DNA from: Diplocarpon mali
Taxonomy: Eukaryota > Ascomycota > Leotiomycetes > Helotiales > Drepanopezizaceae
DNA: 64,000 nt
NCBI GenBank assembly: GCA_024741835.1
Contig: JAENRP010000031.1
Location: 167,366 to 231,365, forward strand
Direction: 5' to 3'
Under the pieces are notes generated by a model. The model did no database searches, was not told the DNA's origin, and saw nothing but the letters and a program-made list of their open reading frames with translations. Each line of letters starts with the position of its first letter. Position 1 is the first letter of the stretch. The position numbers and the translations under genes were made by a program. Positions 24,708 through 37,500 of this stretch are shown one piece after another.

Positions 24708-26086
24708 GTGAGACGAGCGGGAGTGCATAGATTATCATTTGATTCGTTTCTGAAGAGGGCATTTTCGGAGTCTCTAGAACTTGTGATTATATCGTGTCAT
24801 AGCTTCCCATAACTTGTCCTCTCCTCGAGCTCCTCTGTGAAAGAAAGGTCATTTCGTGTAGATGGAGCTATGGATATATGCGCAGGCTAACCCTACCCCC
24901 AGCTTCTGGTGCTTCCAGAGGCACACGGTTACCACTCAGCTCCTATCAAACTGGAATTTTTCGTTCTTTACTGAAAATCGAAAAGTACCTGGTGCGTGAA
25001 AAGAGCCTCACGACCAACTTTTTCTGCATCAACTCTCCCGCCGGAAGTATCCCAAATGAAATAAGCTGCGTCGCTCACCCAGCACAGAACACACTTCACA
25101 GTACATACCTTGATAAAACCAGCCTCGCTCCCCTGTAGATCCTCCAGCCTCCTGCAGCGCATCCCGTCCAGTCCACCTGCCACAACGACAGGACACCTGT
25201 CTCGCATAAGCCGCTTGCGCAGGTACCGGTCCAGGCACAGAAATACCTTCCCTCGCCATAACTCAGAAGATCAAGTAGATAAGAAGCTAGGTTAGAAGAA
25301 GAAGAAGAAGAAGCCGTTAAACTGTTGATACTGATGTATCGTGTATAGGCGCTTGTATCTAGGGTTTCGGAAATGCCTCTACAGCTACGCAGCTCGCCTG
25401 ATAGTCGGCCAGAGGCCTATTCTTCGTTTCCCCCTTTTCTTAGCGAGCGCATGTCGAGCTAGCGTTTTGAACCGTGGAAAAGGTTTGAGGCCGAGATGGT
25501 CAATTGCTCGTTGTAAAGTCTTGGAAACCAGAGACGTTGCGGAAAGGTGGGATCTCGGGATCGAGTTCATGACCGCCTCACTTAACGCCCAAGAAAGATT
25601 TGGCACCCTTAGCTACCAGCTGCAATAACATCAGACCAAAGTCTCCTCTTCTCCTCCCTCGTGGGCTTCCTGCATCCCCCCCGTCTCCCCTAGCCCCTTC
25701 TCCCCTATTCCATCCGCGAATCAAGGCATACTTAAATTTTTGTTCATTTCATCAATCATCAAAGATACATCATTTAGTACAATGTACAGCGCCTCCCTCG
25801 ATCCCCATTTCGTAAGCCAACGCCGAACAAGTCATTCCCCAATCCATCCATTCATCCGTGTTAATCCCTGGCCACGATGACCATGCGCAGCGTTCAGAAA
25901 CTCCTGCCTAGACAAATAAAACAAACACAGAGTATGTAGTTGTTGTGGTACTCCAGCCACAGGACATGTACTCAGGTAATAGAGACGCCAACACCAGCGC
26001 AATGCAAATTTCAAACACCTTTCCCACCCTCATCCCAACCCGAAACCTCAACGCAGAAGATGCACAGTCGTAGAATAACGAGGCGC
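24708..26086. other. Intergenic, convergent 3' ends
   Basis: About 1.4 kb separates the stops of the LYC1-type and RhoGEF genes. It contains an AGA-type microsatellite at about 25291-25312. I see no gene. Confidence 0.5.
25291..25312. repeat. AGA trinucleotide microsatellite
   Basis: About seven consecutive AGA triplets in intergenic sequence. Confidence 0.8.
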
Positions 26087-29000
26087 CTATTCATTGCCCT
26101 TCAATAGCGTCCTCAACGTCAAGACTTCTCTCCTTAAGCGAGCATTCTCTCTCTTAACCCTTGCCGTCTCTTCCCCGCTCTCTTTCATCTTTGCAATCAA
26201 CTCCTCCTTCTCCCCCTTACCCTTCAGCGCCTTGACAATCTTTCCCAGCTCGCCATTAAACTTCTCGTACAACAGCTCATTCTCGGCGCTGCTCTCCTTG
26301 TACAGCTGATCCAGTCCTTTCACCTTGAACTCGCTTGCTTGCAAGCTCTTTTCGAGATCGGTTTTGATAGTATCGTTACGGGTGTTGAGCTCAGCGATGA
26401 CAGCTGGGATGCGGGATTCTAGAGCAGAGAGCCGGGAGGAGAGGGAGTTGAGAGACGAAGAGCTGGTGAGTTTCGCCATCTCGATGCCGATTTTGGAGAG
26501 CTCGGATTGTAAAGAGGCCTCTGCTTCGTTGATGGCCTTGGCTTCATTTTGCAAGCGCTCGCGCAGTTTCTGGGGCGATTGGAGACGCAGTCTTTGAGGG
26601 GAGGAGGATTTGCCCGGTATGGCAGTAGGTCGGGAGATGGAGGGGGCGCGGCCGATCAGCTGCGGGATGTTGGAAGAGAGGGGGTTGTTTTTGGCATGCT
26701 CTTTATTAGAGTTGAGGGACCAGAGGTCTCTGATCACGACGACATCTGGGTTGGAGATATTGACAGGGCGCTCGGTCAGGTTTCCGATGTTGCGCGATAA
26801 ACCGGCCGGCGAGTTTTCCCTTTGGTAAGGGGAGCCAGTGCGGTACATAGAGGCGCGGTTGCGGTCCATGATGCCTCCTGCCACGGGAATCTTGGTCGGC
26901 GATGGGGTTCGGGGTGAGGAGTTGAACTTGGTTGCGCGGCGTTCGATTGACAATGGGGAGTTTCCAAGAGAAGCGGCGGCCATCAAGCTCTTGAGATCAG
27001 ACAGGGAGCTCCGTCGCTTCTTCTTCGTCTTTGGCGCATCGTATTTCTCCTCTGGCGGGGGCGAAGCACCGATTGTGCTAAGTCTCGAAGGAGATCCACT
27101 ACTCGATGGCCGCTCATCAAATGCACCCATGACAGTTGGCCTATCTCTGGATGCGGGTCGCCGACCAGGGGATTCGATAGATTTGGAACGCACGACCGAT
27201 CCTTTTGACAAGCTCGAAGAGGCGAGAGGTTCTCCAGTGGCTGTACTGCGATTCGTCTTGCTCAATGTTCGCCATACTGAGGGTCGGTCCTCCTTGGCAC
27301 TGTTTTGTCGAAGTAGAGTGTCTGCAAATCTTCTTCGGAAAGAGGATGCATTCGACGCAACAGAACCATTGGCAGAGTTGTTCGATCGAGATCCTGTAAG
27401 GGAGCCCAAAGCAGAAGTACTACCGCCGCCATGTGTGATAGCTCCGGGTCCGATGTCCTCAAATAGTCTCTCCTGGTCCTCAACCATACGATCCAGCAAG
27501 TTGATGTAGTCGTGAGGATTGCCATCAATGACGAGCAGTTCAGCAAAGGCTGCCGTCATAGCACCACGATCGCCATCATTTCCGCAGCCATCAAGAAGGT
27601 CTGCTAGAAGCTTTATGATGGCGATGAAAGCTCGCCTATTCTGAGGAGCCATCTCACCAAAAACTAGCCTAACAAAGTCCGCAAAGTCTGCAGGCTTGAG
27701 TTTCAAAGCTCTCTCTTGCAACTCGTCCAAAGTCTGCGCAGACATGACTTGACCCATCTGATCCTTCCAAGCCAATCTCAAGTATTTTTCAAATGCGACA
27801 AACAGTACATCGACCGAAGCTTCTGACGCGGGTCTGTTGTCAAAGGGATTCTCAATGAAGGTGTTGTACACAGCGTTGATAGCCAGCTCATCAGCCGTGC
27901 CTCGATTTCGCAATACCCTACCAACAATATTTCCCTTGCGTACCAAGAGTGCAGAGATGTATCCAGTAAAGGTTTCCTCAAGTCGAACGAGGGGGTTTCT
28001 TGGCTTCTCATCAGCACGAGCACTGCTTCGGAGTTCAACATCCTGGATGGAACTAGTTGATTTGTTGCTGTTGGACCTCCCTAGTGGCGCTGCTTGCATG
28101 ACTGGCACATTACCCAGTGTTGGTGTTCGGTTATGTTTCGGTGGGCTTGAGCTGCCGTGGAAAGACGATGCCGAGCTGTTGAAACCGCTTGATATGAAGC
28201 TTGAGAGAAGTTTTACTGGAGAATGCGGCCTCGATTTGCTTTTGTCGCCCTCGCAGAGAACATTGATTGACTTGAGGGTCCTTGTATGGAAGGAGATGAA
28301 TGGAGCAGTCAGAGCCGGGTTGCTAATGTGGTATTGTGATCGAAGTAAATCGTTTACTGTAAGAGTTAGTTGTCGGCCAAAAAAACCCATACGGATTACG
28401 TACATCGCTTTGCAAAAGTTGGCAAGAAGTGCTCAGCAACCACCTCGTCAACAAAGACCCGATCAAACAACCCATCAACCTCAAGTCGGAAGTTGAGTCC
28501 TCCAGGAAGCATGTTGACATTCGCGACGATATCGACGCCATAATGGCCAACTGGAGCACCTTTCGTGCCTTTCTCGTGATCGATGACGATTCGGATTGGA
28601 GCCGGTTCCTTGCGACCTTCGATCAATGTGTCGATGCCCTCTTCAAACACTGACGCGTGAAGAGTGATATCTGCTGCTCCAAGCTTGATAGATCTCAAAG
28701 ACCACTTGTCAGTCTCTCGCTCGCTCTCCGAGAAGCGGCCTTCTACTCTGGCTTTAGTAATTTCCTCTGTCAATTTCATACCCTTAGCCTCATAAGCTCC
28801 TAGGAGAGTGAGGCTTCGCACTGTAGCACTAGGACAGGTCCGCTCTCGTCCAGTGCCAGCGTCTCTCAACTCATGGAGAGAGACCATCGATACGATTCGA
28901 CTGTCATCAGACATGGTAAACCGAGCATCGCTCAGAACGTGCCATCCACTGAAAACGAGCTCATATGTTTTCTTCTGACCACCTGCGTTGGCAGTGATCG

Positions 29001-30660
29001 AAGCCATCATACTTGCCGCCGAAGGTTTGTCGACCTCGGCTATGAAGCCTCTAGCGGATAGAGTACATTGGGCCGTCTTCTTGAGAAAGACCACACAGTC
29101 TGAGAAGAGTAGGAACATACCCTCTCGAGCGGCAGATGTTGGTGTGAGGAGAAGTGCTGAGGTCTCGGTAAAGTCGACTGCAGTAATCAAACGACCATGA
29201 GGCTGAAGTGAAGGTGGCCAAGCGTCGACAAGATTTCTTAGGCGCTTACCAAGCTGTAATTTGTCGGCTGTAGGTGGGTCGAGGGAGCAGATGGATGTGA
29301 TGAGGTCTCTGGCCTTGAGCATAGACTGAAGAGCTGGATGTAGGACTGGAAGGTAGTTGACAATATTGTCAATGAATAGACTGTACCGAGGCAACCGCTG
29401 GACAGGCTCGATGACAGCAGATCTTAATTTTTGCTCTCCTGTCTGCTGAACGCGTTGGGAGAAGCTAGATTGTTGCTTCACGAACATGCTGATGATCTGT
29501 GGAAACTCCTGACTGGCCCGAATATAGTCTTGGTAACAATCAGAAAATTGAGGGAACCATTCCAGCAGTACTTTGGCGAATGCAAGTGCCCCAGTTGGAT
29601 CTTTCAATCGCCCCGTGCTGCCATATCTCGATCGAGTCGAGCTGATCGCAGGTGTTTCGAGATCCTGCATAGCTTCTTCCTCGGTATCGTCCATGACTTT
29701 TCGAATATCAGCCAAGAAAGCCGAGTTGATCTGTAGGATCCTGTCGAGAGATTTTGGAAACAGCTTCTGCAAATCTTGCTCAGAAGGGCTAAAGCTACCG
29801 AACCCTTTGTTCTTGGCCTTGTCGCGAAAGTCGTCTGCAATATGATTGACCAACTCGTGCATCTTGATCACATACCTCTCCTCGGTATCGACCAGTTCGC
29901 CCATCTCTCGTCGCAACGACATCTTCTGGTCCTTCAGAAATGACTTGGTCCTATTAAGGGAGGTAGGCTTCGAAGGAGCTCGACGCATTTTCGAGGTGGG
30001 AAGAAAGGCGACCTCTCCAAACAGCTTGACCAGAGGGGCGTATGCGCCGTATTGCATCAACGTGGGATCCATGAACTCCTCATCATCTACGTGATCCTCG
30101 AGACCCAGCTCCTGGAACGGAGCAATCGATCCAGGCGGAAGAACCAAATCCACATCGACGTGGTGTATGTTCTGCGGGCGCAGCGCAGTCTGGATATCTC
30201 TCAGCACCTCCCCAGTATTCTCGACCCGTACCATCGAGGCCGCCAAATCAGCCGCATGCTGCTCCGCAAACAGCGACGGCGCAGACCCAGGTCTCTTCCC
30301 GCGCGAGCTCGCCGATTGTATAATCACAGCGCTCTTGGCCACCTCGGGCAGCTCCTTGAAGTACTTTAGCAGTCCAAATGCGATGCCCCGACATATCTCG
30401 TCGCCTTGCTTGTCGCGCGGTAGATGGTTTACGGACTGGTAAAAGGGCGAGTTGGGCGAGATGGTGATGCGCGGGTAGCTCTGGAAACCGGCTGCGGTGA
30501 AGACATGGATTTGGATGCGGGAGCTATTGAGCGTCGAGTTTGTCGTCGTTGACGGGCCGTGGAAGACGAGGACGGGGAGGTGGCCGAGATTGGAGTCCGT
30601 AGTATAGTATAGAGTGACATCGTCTGGCGACAGAGCCACCTCGTCGGTGACTCGCACCAT
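26087..30660 (-). CDS. RhoGEF (DH domain) protein with RhoGAP-like segment and C-terminal coiled coil
   Basis: Two exons, 28404-30660 and 26087-28356, with a 47-nt intron (donor GTACGT, branch CTAAC); 1508 residues. The DH domain is about residues 252-455: it starts ELVDTEERYVIKMHELV (CR1) and contains SAVIEPVQRLPRYSLFIDN (CR3), so it should load GTP onto a Rho-family GTPase. A PH-like region follows at about 490-640. Ser-rich linkers lead to about 875-1050 (ETFTGYISALLVRKGNIVG, VDVLFVAFEKYLRLAW, NRRAFIAIIKLLADLLDG), which resembles a RhoGAP helical domain. A long Ser/Arg-rich stretch precedes a coiled coil over roughly the last 150 residues. The intron site restores KRLNDLLRSQ. The second exon also has an ATG-opened frame from 28405, which could mislead a gene caller into predicting two genes. 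Fungal Bud3-type RhoGEFs are a possible relative; I do not assign a symbol. Confidence 0.82.
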
Positions 30661-31326
30661 CGTGGGGTTCTGGTTGTCGAATGGGTCGGTATGAGGTCGT
30701 TACTAGCTAATCAGGGTCACTTAATGGGCCTCGTCGGGCATGGCGAGAGCCCCTGAGGACAGCGATCAATAAGCGGGATCTGTTCGCAGTCTTGGTCGTG
30801 ATCGTGGTCGCGGTCGCGGTCGCGGTCGTGGCCGAGGTGTCGTTGGGTGCGTGCAGTTTTGGCGAGCATCTAGTTGGGGAAAACAACTCGAATGTGACGC
30901 GTCGGGTTTCTTGGGGCAGCGGATTTGTTGACCAGAGCGTACCAGACGCAGGAACAGAACTCAGCTCTGCCCGTCAAATCGGAAGCCATCACCAGCTTGC
31001 CTACTCATGCAAATCCAAGGATCGTGCGCCTTAGCTGAGGTTGCAACAGCCTTTCTATTTTCCCTATGGCCATTCCTGTCTTTTTTTAGATAGCGTCAGC
31101 ATCTCTGCGGCTTTCCGACGCGTTGCCCGGCCAGCCGAGTAAGCACGCGTTTCTGAAACCCGGCTATACTGCACATCCCATGAAGCATCGCGGAACCTTA
31201 ATTGCAGATCACGACAATCAAGCATCAAGAGAGAGAGAGTTGCAGTGTCATATTGAAGCTCGTCGGCTGAGCAACTCTCGCCAACCCATCAGTCTGCTAA
31301 AAACTATCGCGTCCAGCACGATAACC
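30661..31326. promoter_or_regulatory. Divergent promoter region, RhoGEF / DCC1-like
   Basis: About 0.67 kb between divergent starts, containing a GGTCGC-type hexamer repeat at about 30796-30838. No gene is supported. Confidence 0.45.
30796..30838. repeat. Hexamer repeat, unit GGTCGC/GGTCGT
   Basis: Seven near-identical hexamers follow one another upstream of the RhoGEF gene. It is a GC-rich minisatellite in promoter sequence. Confidence 0.75.
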
Positions 31327-31792
31327 ATGGCAACACAATACACCACCGACATTCCCTTCTCCTCCAGCCACACCCAGCAAGCCTTCAAGCTCCTGGAGCT
31401 TCCCCCAGATCTTCTGACTCTCCTCGAATCCTCGGATCCTCCAACGTACTCGCCCCTCTTCCGTCCTCCCCCCCCCTTCTCCAGCCCTCTTAACAGCTCA
31501 CAGACTCGCCATAACCACCTCCCCTACGACGGGCTTCGCACTGCTCAGCCACGGCACGCAGCACTACCAAATGCGCCAAAAGAACACCTCAAACCCCCTG
31601 CTCCTCCTCCAGCCCTCGAGGACAGGACCAAAGCAGGCAGATGACAAGGAAAAGTTCGTGTCGCAGCCGAGTGTGACGGCTGTGGCCAAGATAGAGGATA
31701 CGGTTGAATTGATTTTGCAAGAGGGCAAGAAAGAGGCGAAGGTGAACAAATGGCACGAGAAGTTTGCGAAGAGCAGGGTGGAGAGGAAGTGA
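31327..31792 (+). CDS. Short DCC1-like protein (sister-chromatid cohesion, N-terminal part)
   Basis: Two exons, 31327-31445 and 31504-31792; 135 residues. The N-terminus IPFSSSHTQQAFKLLELPPD followed by LLESSDPPT resembles the start of fungal DCC1, a subunit of the alternative clamp loader Ctf18-Dcc1-Ctf8. After the intron come GTQHYQMRQKNTSNPLLLLQ and VTAVAKIEDTVELI, like the first beta-barrel segment of DCC1. The chain then ends with KVNKWHEKFAKSRVERK, whereas full DCC1 proteins are usually more than 300 residues. It is therefore either a short lineage form, a truncated gene or a separate family. Without the 58-nt intron the two halves lie in different frames across a C-run, which could be mistaken for a frameshift. 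The ATG at 31327 begins the conserved part; upstream in-frame codons lack an ATG close by. Confidence 0.5.
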
Positions 31793-32713
31793 AGTGGCAG
31801 AACTGGTGGGTTTGCGATAGAATATTGGAAGATGATGAACTTCTCTTACGGTGAATACACGAGAATGTTGGGCGGTGAGACTGGATATGATATCCTCGTT
31901 CAAGCGGTATCCAGGCCAGGCTTGCTCTAGTAGTGTGCCCGTCCTACTGGAGTTGCTGCTGCTGTACAGCAAACGGGATATAATGCTCTAAGCATTTCAC
32001 TTAGGTCCTGAGGATTCATGTTACTCAACAGCATGGCCTGGTGATCTCGTTGCCAGATAGCAAGCCGAGGTTAATACCATCGCTTTGCGTATGGTGCGGA
32101 TTCCATTTGGCAGCACGCCTCCACTCTGTTACTTGATGCACACTAAGCACGATATGGTCCTGTCTTCTTCTCGACCAAGCATCAGATGCTGTGATGCATG
32201 CCGTGGTCCAGCACGGCGGTAATATAGGCAGACCCTTGACTTGGGGGCGGGTAGACGGGTCATCGTAAATCGCTGCGTGAGATAGTAAGACAAGTAGAGT
32301 TGCCTTGCCTCGCTGGCGGCTTGTGGTGCGAGCGCCTCCCTCGAATACTAGGAATAAGGGACTTTGATTCTGCTCTGATGAAAATGCTTCTCGTAACAAA
32401 ATTTAGTCCTTTTATTTGAGTAGACAAGTTACTTTTCCAAAGCAAAGTACGCACCATGTAATGATACGCACGCTCGACGCAATAAAGGCCTATTCTATCA
32501 GTTACTTTTTTCTTCATAATGGGAATCGGACTGCCTTTGGTTTCCTTCTTTCTCATTAGATCTACTCCAAAACTCTCTCAACTCTATTTTCTTTTACTTC
32601 CGGAACATCCTTGACATATATTCATGAGGAAGTGCCATATCCTGCCCCATAAAAGCTGTAAACGACTCTAAATCAGAACAGACCAGTGACAGGGTTGCTT
32701 GAGTGGTTCCAAC
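31793..32713. other. Intergenic
   Basis: About 0.9 kb between the stops of the DCC1-like gene and the Dal5-family gene. Short open frames only. Confidence 0.5.
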
Positions 32714-34565
32714 TTATAAAATATACCTAAACCTCGGACCAGAATTCTCTTCTCCCTCCCAAGCGTCTCCTGCCGTGTCTGACACGGCGCCATACTTCTC
32801 GTCCAGCTTCCCATTCTCCCACACGAGCAAGAACCTCAATCCCAAAGCTAGCGCTCCATTGAAGAGCATAAACGCCGCACACACCCACATCCCCTTCCGG
32901 TAGTAGGGCTTTTCACTCTGGGGATACAGCCTCGTGCCTAGCAACGGTCCGCACTGGCCGACTATGTTGAGAAGGGCAATGCCCGTTCCTCGCCTCGTAT
33001 CGCTTCCCTGGTTGTTCAGCACCCAAGGCAGGATATTCCCGATCGAGGGAAAGATCCCCGCCGCGGCGACGAAGACGCCAGCATAGCGGACTGCGGTGCT
33101 TGTCCCAGCTGCGAGCATGATGTAGCCCGTGGCTCCGACCAGCGACAGACAGACGATGGTCAGGCCCCGTTGGCGCGTCTTGTCTGCTGACCAGGTTGTC
33201 AGGATGACGAGCAGGAAGGCGAGAAAGTAAGGTGGTGCAGAGAGGCCCTGGGCGTTGATCTTGGTGAAGCCCATCTCTTTCAGAATGGTGGGCAGAAAGA
33301 CGGGGAGTGAGGAGAAGGAAACATTGCACGAAAAGTACATGAGTGCTGTAATCCATGGCTATCACAATGTGGGTTAGCAATAAGCCGCTCCTCGGGTCAA
33401 GCGTGCGACGTACTTTCAAATCGAGCAGAGCCGCCACCACATCTTTCCATTGTACGCCGCCCATTCTGCTTCTGCTGGCCTCGGTGCCTACTTGCCTCAC
33501 GGATCTCGCTTTGGCAACAACAAGCTCTTCTTCAGTCAGGAATTTGGCCTTTTCGGGACTGTCGGGCATCAAGAACCACGTGATGACTGCTGCTACGACG
33601 CACGGCAAGCCTTCAACCAGAAATAACAGGCGCCAGGAGGCAATGCCTTTCGGCTCTCCAGATGTAATGCCATACGCGAGAGCGCCCGCGAAGCAGGTGG
33701 CGAGAGGAGCTGCGCTGAGATACAGACCACATCGAAACCCAAGCTCGTTGCGCTGATAGAAGAAGGAGAGTAGAAACGGAACTCCTGGTCCCCGATGTTA
33801 GCGGGCATCAAGACAAGCCGGCACGAGGAGTGAAGAGAGTCTCTTTACCTGGCGAGAAACACGCTTCGAAAGCGCCCAGGAAGAAACGAGCTGCCATCAT
33901 ACCCGCCCAGCTGAACGTCGCGGCTTGCAAGGTCCCACAAACCGCCCATCCCAGGACGGTGAAAGCGGCCCAGCGGTGTGGGGGAATCACCTTCCACATC
34001 AGCCCAAACGGTTCGAATACAATGTAGGAGATGTAGAAGATGGTGAGCAGCCATTCGTAACTGGCAGAGCCGATGTCCAGCGCCTCTGCCATCCCGGCGA
34101 TCCGGGCATTGCCGATGTTAGAGCGGTCGAGGTAGGCAAGGAGATCTGTGAGGTGAGAAGAGCCGTCACTCACGGTTATATTACTGGGGAATGGAATTAT
34201 TACGGACATAATATCATGACCAGAGGCATCAGGTGTCGGTCTATTTTGCGCACAACGCGCCTCTCCAACGCCGCATCGAACTGGCGGGGTCGTGGAGAGT
34301 GGCTCGGCGGAGTAACGTCCTGGATGTCAGTACCCTTCGCCTCATCCGCGCGACGACTGCTCCCAGCGCTCCCAGACCCTTCTGTTCCTCGGCTCGTATT
34401 CACATCCCTACGATCTTCTTGACGTTGCTTCTCACCGAGGAATTCCATGCTGGGCATCGAGGTCAGCAAAGAGCCGCGGTCTAATATCGTGGGTCTGCTG
34501 GAGCGGGAGACCGAACAGGAGCCAAAAGATGGGGAACTATATGTAGGAGACACAGACCTCCCCAT
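32714..34565 (-). CDS. MFS transporter, Dal5 (anion:cation symporter) family
   Basis: Four exons: 34208-34565, 33849-34145, 33414-33784 and 32714-33358; 556 residues. Members import organic anions such as allantoate, ureidosuccinate, nicotinate or pantothenate across the plasma membrane. A hydrophilic N-terminus of about 110 residues precedes RRVVRKIDRHLMPLVMILYLLAYLDRSNIGNA, the family hallmark (split here by intron 1). Later elements are WLLTIFYISYIVFEPFGLMW, ARFFLGAFEACFSPGVPFLL, ASWRLLFLVEGLPCVV and LPDSPEKAKFLTEEE-like residues (MPDSPEKAKFLTEEE) at the start of the central loop. The second half has IFPSIGNILPWVLNNQGSDT and GTGIALLNIVGQCGPLLG. About 12 membrane segments can be counted. 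Intron 1 uses a GTCCGT donor, which is less usual, but the splice restores the conserved Tyr-Leu-Leu. The start may lie further in, at a Met about 37 residues downstream. The substrate is unknown. Confidence 0.85.
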
Positions 34566-37500
34566 ACGCTGTACACACTTTTACGACTGCGTTTAGTATA
34601 TTGGGCAGGAAACTCTGCGACCTGCCGAAGTGGGGAGATGCTACGGGCCTGGATCGTCGCGATGGTCTCCGTGTGGAGCATAGTGTCATGATCCTAGCTT
34701 CACCGTACTGTGTATAGTTTTGTCATGTGCGAATCATGGTTAGGGAGAGACATCTGGGTTTCGCGCGGCCATCAAGCGGAGCGCCATCATTTGATTAGAG
34801 GTGTTAGCAGACTTTGGATAGTTGAAGCCTGTGTGGGAAGCTTAGTATGGCAGTGAGGTTGCATATTAATGGTGACCAAAGTCTTAGCTCTCTTGGTCTA
34901 AGTGCTTATGTTTAAGTATATATCCCTTCGGTACCCACGAGCGTCGGCTGTGCAAGTCGGATGGCCTACCATATGGGTTATATTGGTCAAGCCTAGACAC
35001 ACTATAATATACCTTGAGATAGGTCAGCTACCCTGGTAAGCTTCGATACTTCGATCTTAACATGACGTCCTAATTGAGCCTAGCTAATTTTAAGCCTTTG
35101 GCTGAAAATATACAGGTACAAAGTACTTAGCATGCACGTGTATCGTTTCCCGGCTAATTAGTAAAATTTTCCAAACGGTGAATAGGCTATGGTGAACACC
35201 TTTTAATTCTTTCCTTGTTACAGTTCGAATTCCCTCGACACAACTGTATGATGCTATCAGTATATAATCAGTACTGATACTACTAGACGTTTACTAGGTA
35301 AGAGGTACCGATAGCAAGGAAAGATACAAATCCCGAGCTCCCCTCGCTTGCCTCATCACCTGACCTGGGCTCTGCGGATCGGTTCCGCGCTAGCACCCGA
35401 GTAGTCAAGGTTGGCCATTTGAGCTCGGATAGTCCTCCCGTTCAAATTTTCGGGTACAGTTGATCAACTGGGGCAGAAATCTTCTCTGTGGTAGGGATTC
35501 CAGCTGTTTAGAGAAGTGACTGGACGCCTTAGAGCCTTACAAAATAGCAGCAGTGAACCAATCAATGTTATTTTTTTATTTGTTTGTTTAGAAACAGTAG
35601 ATCACGCGTCGAATAGTATTCTAGCAATTCGGCTCTTAGTATTTGAGCTTCACATTGCTTTCTCAAAGTAGCTATGATCAGAGACTACGATTTTCAAGTT
35701 TCTAGATTCACCGTACTCGAACCCCCCGGGGAGGGTAGGCTATGCCAACCTGTCTCCAGGACACCACCGTACGCAGGCGAGCTCAGCATCCTGCGTCCTA
35801 GCTCGCATGAGCAGACCACCAGACAACCTGCTTTGTCTGTTGCCTTCTCCCTCCCCGTGCCCTCGGACTTGATCCTAATCACGATTCGACTTAGCTACTG
35901 GGCAACTCTGAGCGTGCATTGAACATCCCACGTGCGCGTTATCCCTTCTAACCAAGATCCCTAGTAGCGCACGGGATGATCAGCAAACCAGCAAACCATT
36001 TCAATTTCATGATGCTTGAGGATGGTATTCCTACAGTGGCTTTCGCTTCATAACGACTTCCGTAAGACTTGTGCCAGTGCCTTCATTACCGTTTGTGACA
36101 ATTGTCAGACGACCCCTGCTAAATTCTCAACCAGATAAGTCTCTGGTAGTTGGCGATGAACCAGATGGAATGGAAGGTCTGCATATCATCTGAAGTGGAG
36201 CAAGTGCCCTGAACTCGCGAATATTTCTTCTTTTCTCTGCAATCTTCCACCCTATATAATGTTCTAATTAAGCCGACCCTTCCTTACGAAAACGACCAAA
36301 AAATATCCTCCAACGCGCCCTTAGACCCCGGTGACATCAAGTCAACTGCATCATGAGTGTCTTTCCATCTCGTTTCTGTATTTTATAACTAACGATTAGT
36401 AGATACTAATATTACATTTTGTTTGCATCAAGACCCCTGGACTCTCTCGAAAACTCCCATCGGCCACTTCTGCAAACTGCAAAGAAACAAATGCACTGCA
36501 TGAAGTGCGAATTCAATCCAGCATGCGATGATTTTCCTAGTCGCTGTCTATCATAGCTATGATCTCTAAGAAGCGTCACCTCTAATTGACCTGTAAGTCT
36601 GTACTGTTAGAAATATACAAGGTACGGAGATTGCGTACGGAACGGAGACTAAGGCTTAGTAAGCATACCTTGTATATATATACTCCTACAGCTCCACAGA
36701 ACTCAGAATCTACACCTTTAGAATCTGTCATGTACTCGGTAGATGCTTGGCTGGGCGCCTTGAGAACCCGCTTCCATCTCTTCGCTTAACACAAGAGAAG
36801 ATGTATACAGCACATAGCATCAATATATTCGAAAAATATTGCACAATTGCGCAAGGCCATGCTTATCAAATCTACATCATGACGTTAGTCTTGTAGTTTT
36901 TCTCCAGGACTTTCGTGTGTACAAGATGCAGGGGCTTCTAATAGCTTGACCGTGTCTGGGATGGCCTCGCTTATGAACTGGTGTAAATTGACTATGAAGT
37001 CGAATGAGGAACGCGAAAATAGAACCAGAAGGATCTTAGCCCGGTGCGTGGTAAGTTTGAACTTCAAAAATACACAATTTTGATTTGTAAGTTCGTCTGT
37101 GTGAAACTTGGTATCTACAGGACTGCCAACGTCATACTGTATGCATTTCCCACTTCCGACAGCCCGTATGGGTTCGAAATAAGCATTGACGAGGGTGTCG
37201 GTCTGAGTGACAAGTAGAAAGAGCTATCGATCTAGTTATCGAAGGAGACATCGATTAAACGAGGGGTCGAGTCTAAGAAAGTGAATTTTGGGCTAAGAGG
37301 CCGAACGGAGTATATTAAAAAAGATTAAGTCACTGTGATATTACGAGTTTTTCGGATATTCTTTATAGTATCAGGCTCTAGCTGGATACTAAAATTTGAA
37401 AGATTCCTAGATTTCCAGCCGATATTAGCAGTAATTGTAGTTATTTTATTAGCTACGAGGACAGAAGATATGTTGCCCGCTAGGTTTCCCGTTATCCACC

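Noticed and set aside
28357..28405. Separate gene starting at the ATG near 28405 on the minus strand
   Set aside because: The upstream 752-residue frame splices into it with a canonical 47-nt intron; the ATG lies across the donor site, so one long RhoGEF gene is the better model.
31446..31503. Apparent frameshift at a C-run in the DCC1-like gene
   Set aside because: A 58-nt intron (GTACTC...CTCACAG) joins the two frames and restores the conserved segment, so no frameshift is needed.
35385..35460. tRNA-like sequence with a GTTCAAAT loop
   Set aside because: The acceptor and anticodon stems do not pair, so no cloverleaf can be drawn.
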